Below are positions 62,307-64,000 of a stretch of 64,000 bases of DNA, one piece after another. Source of the stretch: Paracentrotus lividus (lineage: Eukaryota; Echinodermata; Echinoidea; Camarodonta; Echinidae). The stretch's first letter is position 1, and each line of letters starts with the position of its first letter. The stretch covers positions 13,801,683 through 13,865,682 of the forward strand of contig CALNVZ010003434.1 in the NCBI GenBank assembly GCA_940671915.1, in the 5' to 3' direction. Both the position numbers and the translations under genes were made by a program. The notes beneath the pieces were generated by a model. The model did not search any database and had not been told where the DNA came from. It saw only the letters and a list, made by a program, of their open reading frames with translations.

Positions 62307-62479
62307 TTATATTCCACATCTGAAACATTTTAAGAGTACGGGGAAAACCAATATTTTGGTTAAAAATTCAAGGTTTCCTTGATCCTTAAAAGATCCACTC
62401 AAATCATCGATCTGCGCTTGTAATTGTAACATACACGCTGTTGTGTATGTGTCTGTTCCGTATATATATATATGTGGGC

Positions 62480-62675
62480 TATCTACTGAGAACCAGAAGG
62501 GCATAAACCTAATGAAAAATTTAGAACTTCATACCCTTCTGGCCCTAAGTAGATGACCATCCAGATATGACAATTAACATCCAGGATACATGATTTTTGC
62601 TGGGAGCAACAAGGGCATTGACTTGTGTGTTTTGAGATAGAGTTTATGCCCTTCTTGCTCTACATACAGAATATT
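62480..62675 (+). repeat. Two diverged units of the 3' UTR hairpin array
   Basis: Unit 7 (about 62480-62570) has ACCAGAAGGGCAT pairing with ATACCCTTCTGG. Unit 8 (about 62571-62675) has GAGCAACAAGGGCAT pairing with ATGCCCTTCTTGCTC, a 15-bp stem with one mismatch. Both retain ACATCCAGGATA/CATCCAGATATG between stems, the equivalent of GACGTCCAAGAGATA in units 1-6. Confidence 0.65.
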
Positions 62676-63268
62676 TTTTGGGTGATTTCATATCTCTTGG
62701 ATTATGTGTACTGACAATTGGCTGGGCACTGTCCGTGGTGCAGCTTTATCTCCCTTTATATTGAAACATTCTGATATTTTCAAAGTGCCACTTTGGAGCT
62801 TAAAGTCATTGCATTTGATTTACAAAGCTTCTTATTATTAATTTGAGATGAGGTGTTCTTTTGTGTTACTGTTCTGTTCCATATTCTGCACAAAGACGAA
62901 GGTAGATATTGTCTTAGTAGAGTCATGGGCGTGATGTCTTAGTTATTACCAAGTCAAGAGAGAAGAAATTGTGGCAATTAAGATACTAGTACCACCCTAC
63001 CCTTTCCCCTCCTATCCCATGTGTTGATCACCTAAATTATTGTCAAGGCCATTTTGCTGAAAGATTGTTACTGTGTCTCCATGTAATACATTTGGGCTGA
63101 GGAAATATTCATTTTCCTCTTGAAACCCCTTCCTCTCCATGGAGAAAAACTCCAAAGTGAACACTAAACCAAGTTCATTCATTTTTGATTATTTAATTTT
63201 CCTCCATACATTGTGTAATAATATGTGACTGATAATGTAATATAATCATTTAATTTAATTAAAACCCA

Positions 63269-63274
63269 AATAAA
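63269..63274 (+). terminator. Candidate poly(A) signal of ANKRD13
   Basis: This is the first AATAAA I find after the ANKRD13 stop codon, about 1.9 kb downstream, followed within 10-25 nt by a U-rich run. If used, the whole hairpin array and the 167-bp palindrome are in the mature 3' UTR. Confidence 0.45.
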
Positions 63275-63723
63275 ATTGTGTTTTTTTTTTTTTCAGGTGA
63301 GTTTTCATAGGTTACATTTATTACTTTGTAGTCTTATTTCACTGAAGAAATAAATTTCAGAGAATTTTATTGATTGAAAGTGTTTCTGAAATGGTAGATT
63401 ATTTCTTTCCCTTTTTTCTCTCTTTCTCTCTTTGGTGAAGTATAGTTGGAAAATGCAGTGTTTACTTGCTAAGTACAAACAGGTCTGTTTAAACAATTTT
63501 TCTGAATTTTATTTTCCTCTAAATTATTTTGCAATTTCAAACCAGTAGACTGTTATGTTTCAATTTATATTATTGATAGTGACCCATCAAGTTTTTTTGT
63601 GCAATGATACCTACTCGTTAGGAACAAATTCTGTGTTATAAATCTACAAAAAGTACCAAGCTATATAAGCAGGAAGGGGAGGGAGATATATTGCCAATTT
63701 CACTATGACAATGGCAACACATG

Positions 63724-63915
63724 TACAATCTACTCCTGTTATGAGTATGATACACAATTTCATTATCATAACAAGGCATCATTGAATATATTCCCAGTTC
63801 TTTATTAAATTGTTTGCTATGTTGATGTGTTCAGTATAGCAAGATGTCTTTATAACAACGATTTATAGACATTGGCTTGTTCTGGAGCATCTTAGTATAA
63901 TGGGAGGTGACTGTA
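63724..63915. mobile_element. TACAGTC-type MITE, second copy
   Basis: The left end TACAATCTACTCCTGTTATG and right end CTTAGTATAATGGGAGGTGACTGTA (split here: TAATGGGAGG, TGACTGTA) are inverted relatives of each other. They match the termini of the element at 14958-15113. Intergenic, downstream of ANKRD13. Confidence 0.5.
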
Positions 63916-64000
63916 CTGTGTAAGGTGATGTGCATTGGCAGATCACACTCACATTGGTTCTACTGTAAGTTCTTTATCTTTGCCAGAAATGAAGTATATT

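Overview
This is eukaryotic nuclear DNA: AT-rich, with intron-split genes, canonical GT-AG splice sites, short CDS exons in long introns, and many short inverted-repeat transposons. The protein similarities and the style of the dispersed repeats point to a marine invertebrate deuterostome. I think a sea urchin or other echinoderm is most likely, but I cannot prove it without a search.

Four protein-coding genes can be assembled with every exon phase closing. (1) HPS4, minus strand, 13 coding exons from 12315 down to 166, 999 residues: the BLOC-3 subunit that works with HPS1 as a Rab32/38 exchange factor. (2) SLX1, plus strand, 6 coding exons 12758-17062, 294 residues: the GIY-YIG/RING structure-specific endonuclease subunit. 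(3) UQCR10, minus strand, 2 exons 23794-22489, 69 residues: the small single-span subunit of respiratory complex III. (4) An ANKRD13A/B/D-type gene, plus strand, 12 coding exons 24204-61325, 667 residues: ankyrin repeats plus four ubiquitin-interacting motifs. The genes form two head-to-head pairs, HPS4<->SLX1 (442 bp between start codons) and UQCR10<->ANKRD13 (409 bp). SLX1 and UQCR10 point at each other across about 5.4 kb of repeat-rich intergenic DNA.

Most of the window is ANKRD13 intron filled with mobile DNA. Intron 1 holds a 3.24-kb RTE-like LINE flanked by a 169-bp target-site duplication, a 1.67-kb TIR element starting CAGTGCGTCCC, and a 655-bp foldback element. About 10.8 kb (27.4-38.2 kb), including ANKRD13 exons 2-4, recurs at 39.0-49.9 kb. 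That second copy is full of one-base indels in exons and introns alike and is followed within 1 kb by a 25-N gap. It looks more like uncorrected long-read or haplotype sequence in the assembly than a biological tandem duplication. Intron 8 holds a decayed CR1/L2-like LINE and a mariner-type element with a transposase remnant.

I see no clear new multi-gene system. The most interesting unexplained structures are an array of about 100-bp hairpin-forming repeats that starts at the ANKRD13 stop codon and continues through its probable 3' UTR, with base changes that preserve pairing; a partial tandem duplication of an ANKRD13 exon; and the very long LINE target-site duplication.
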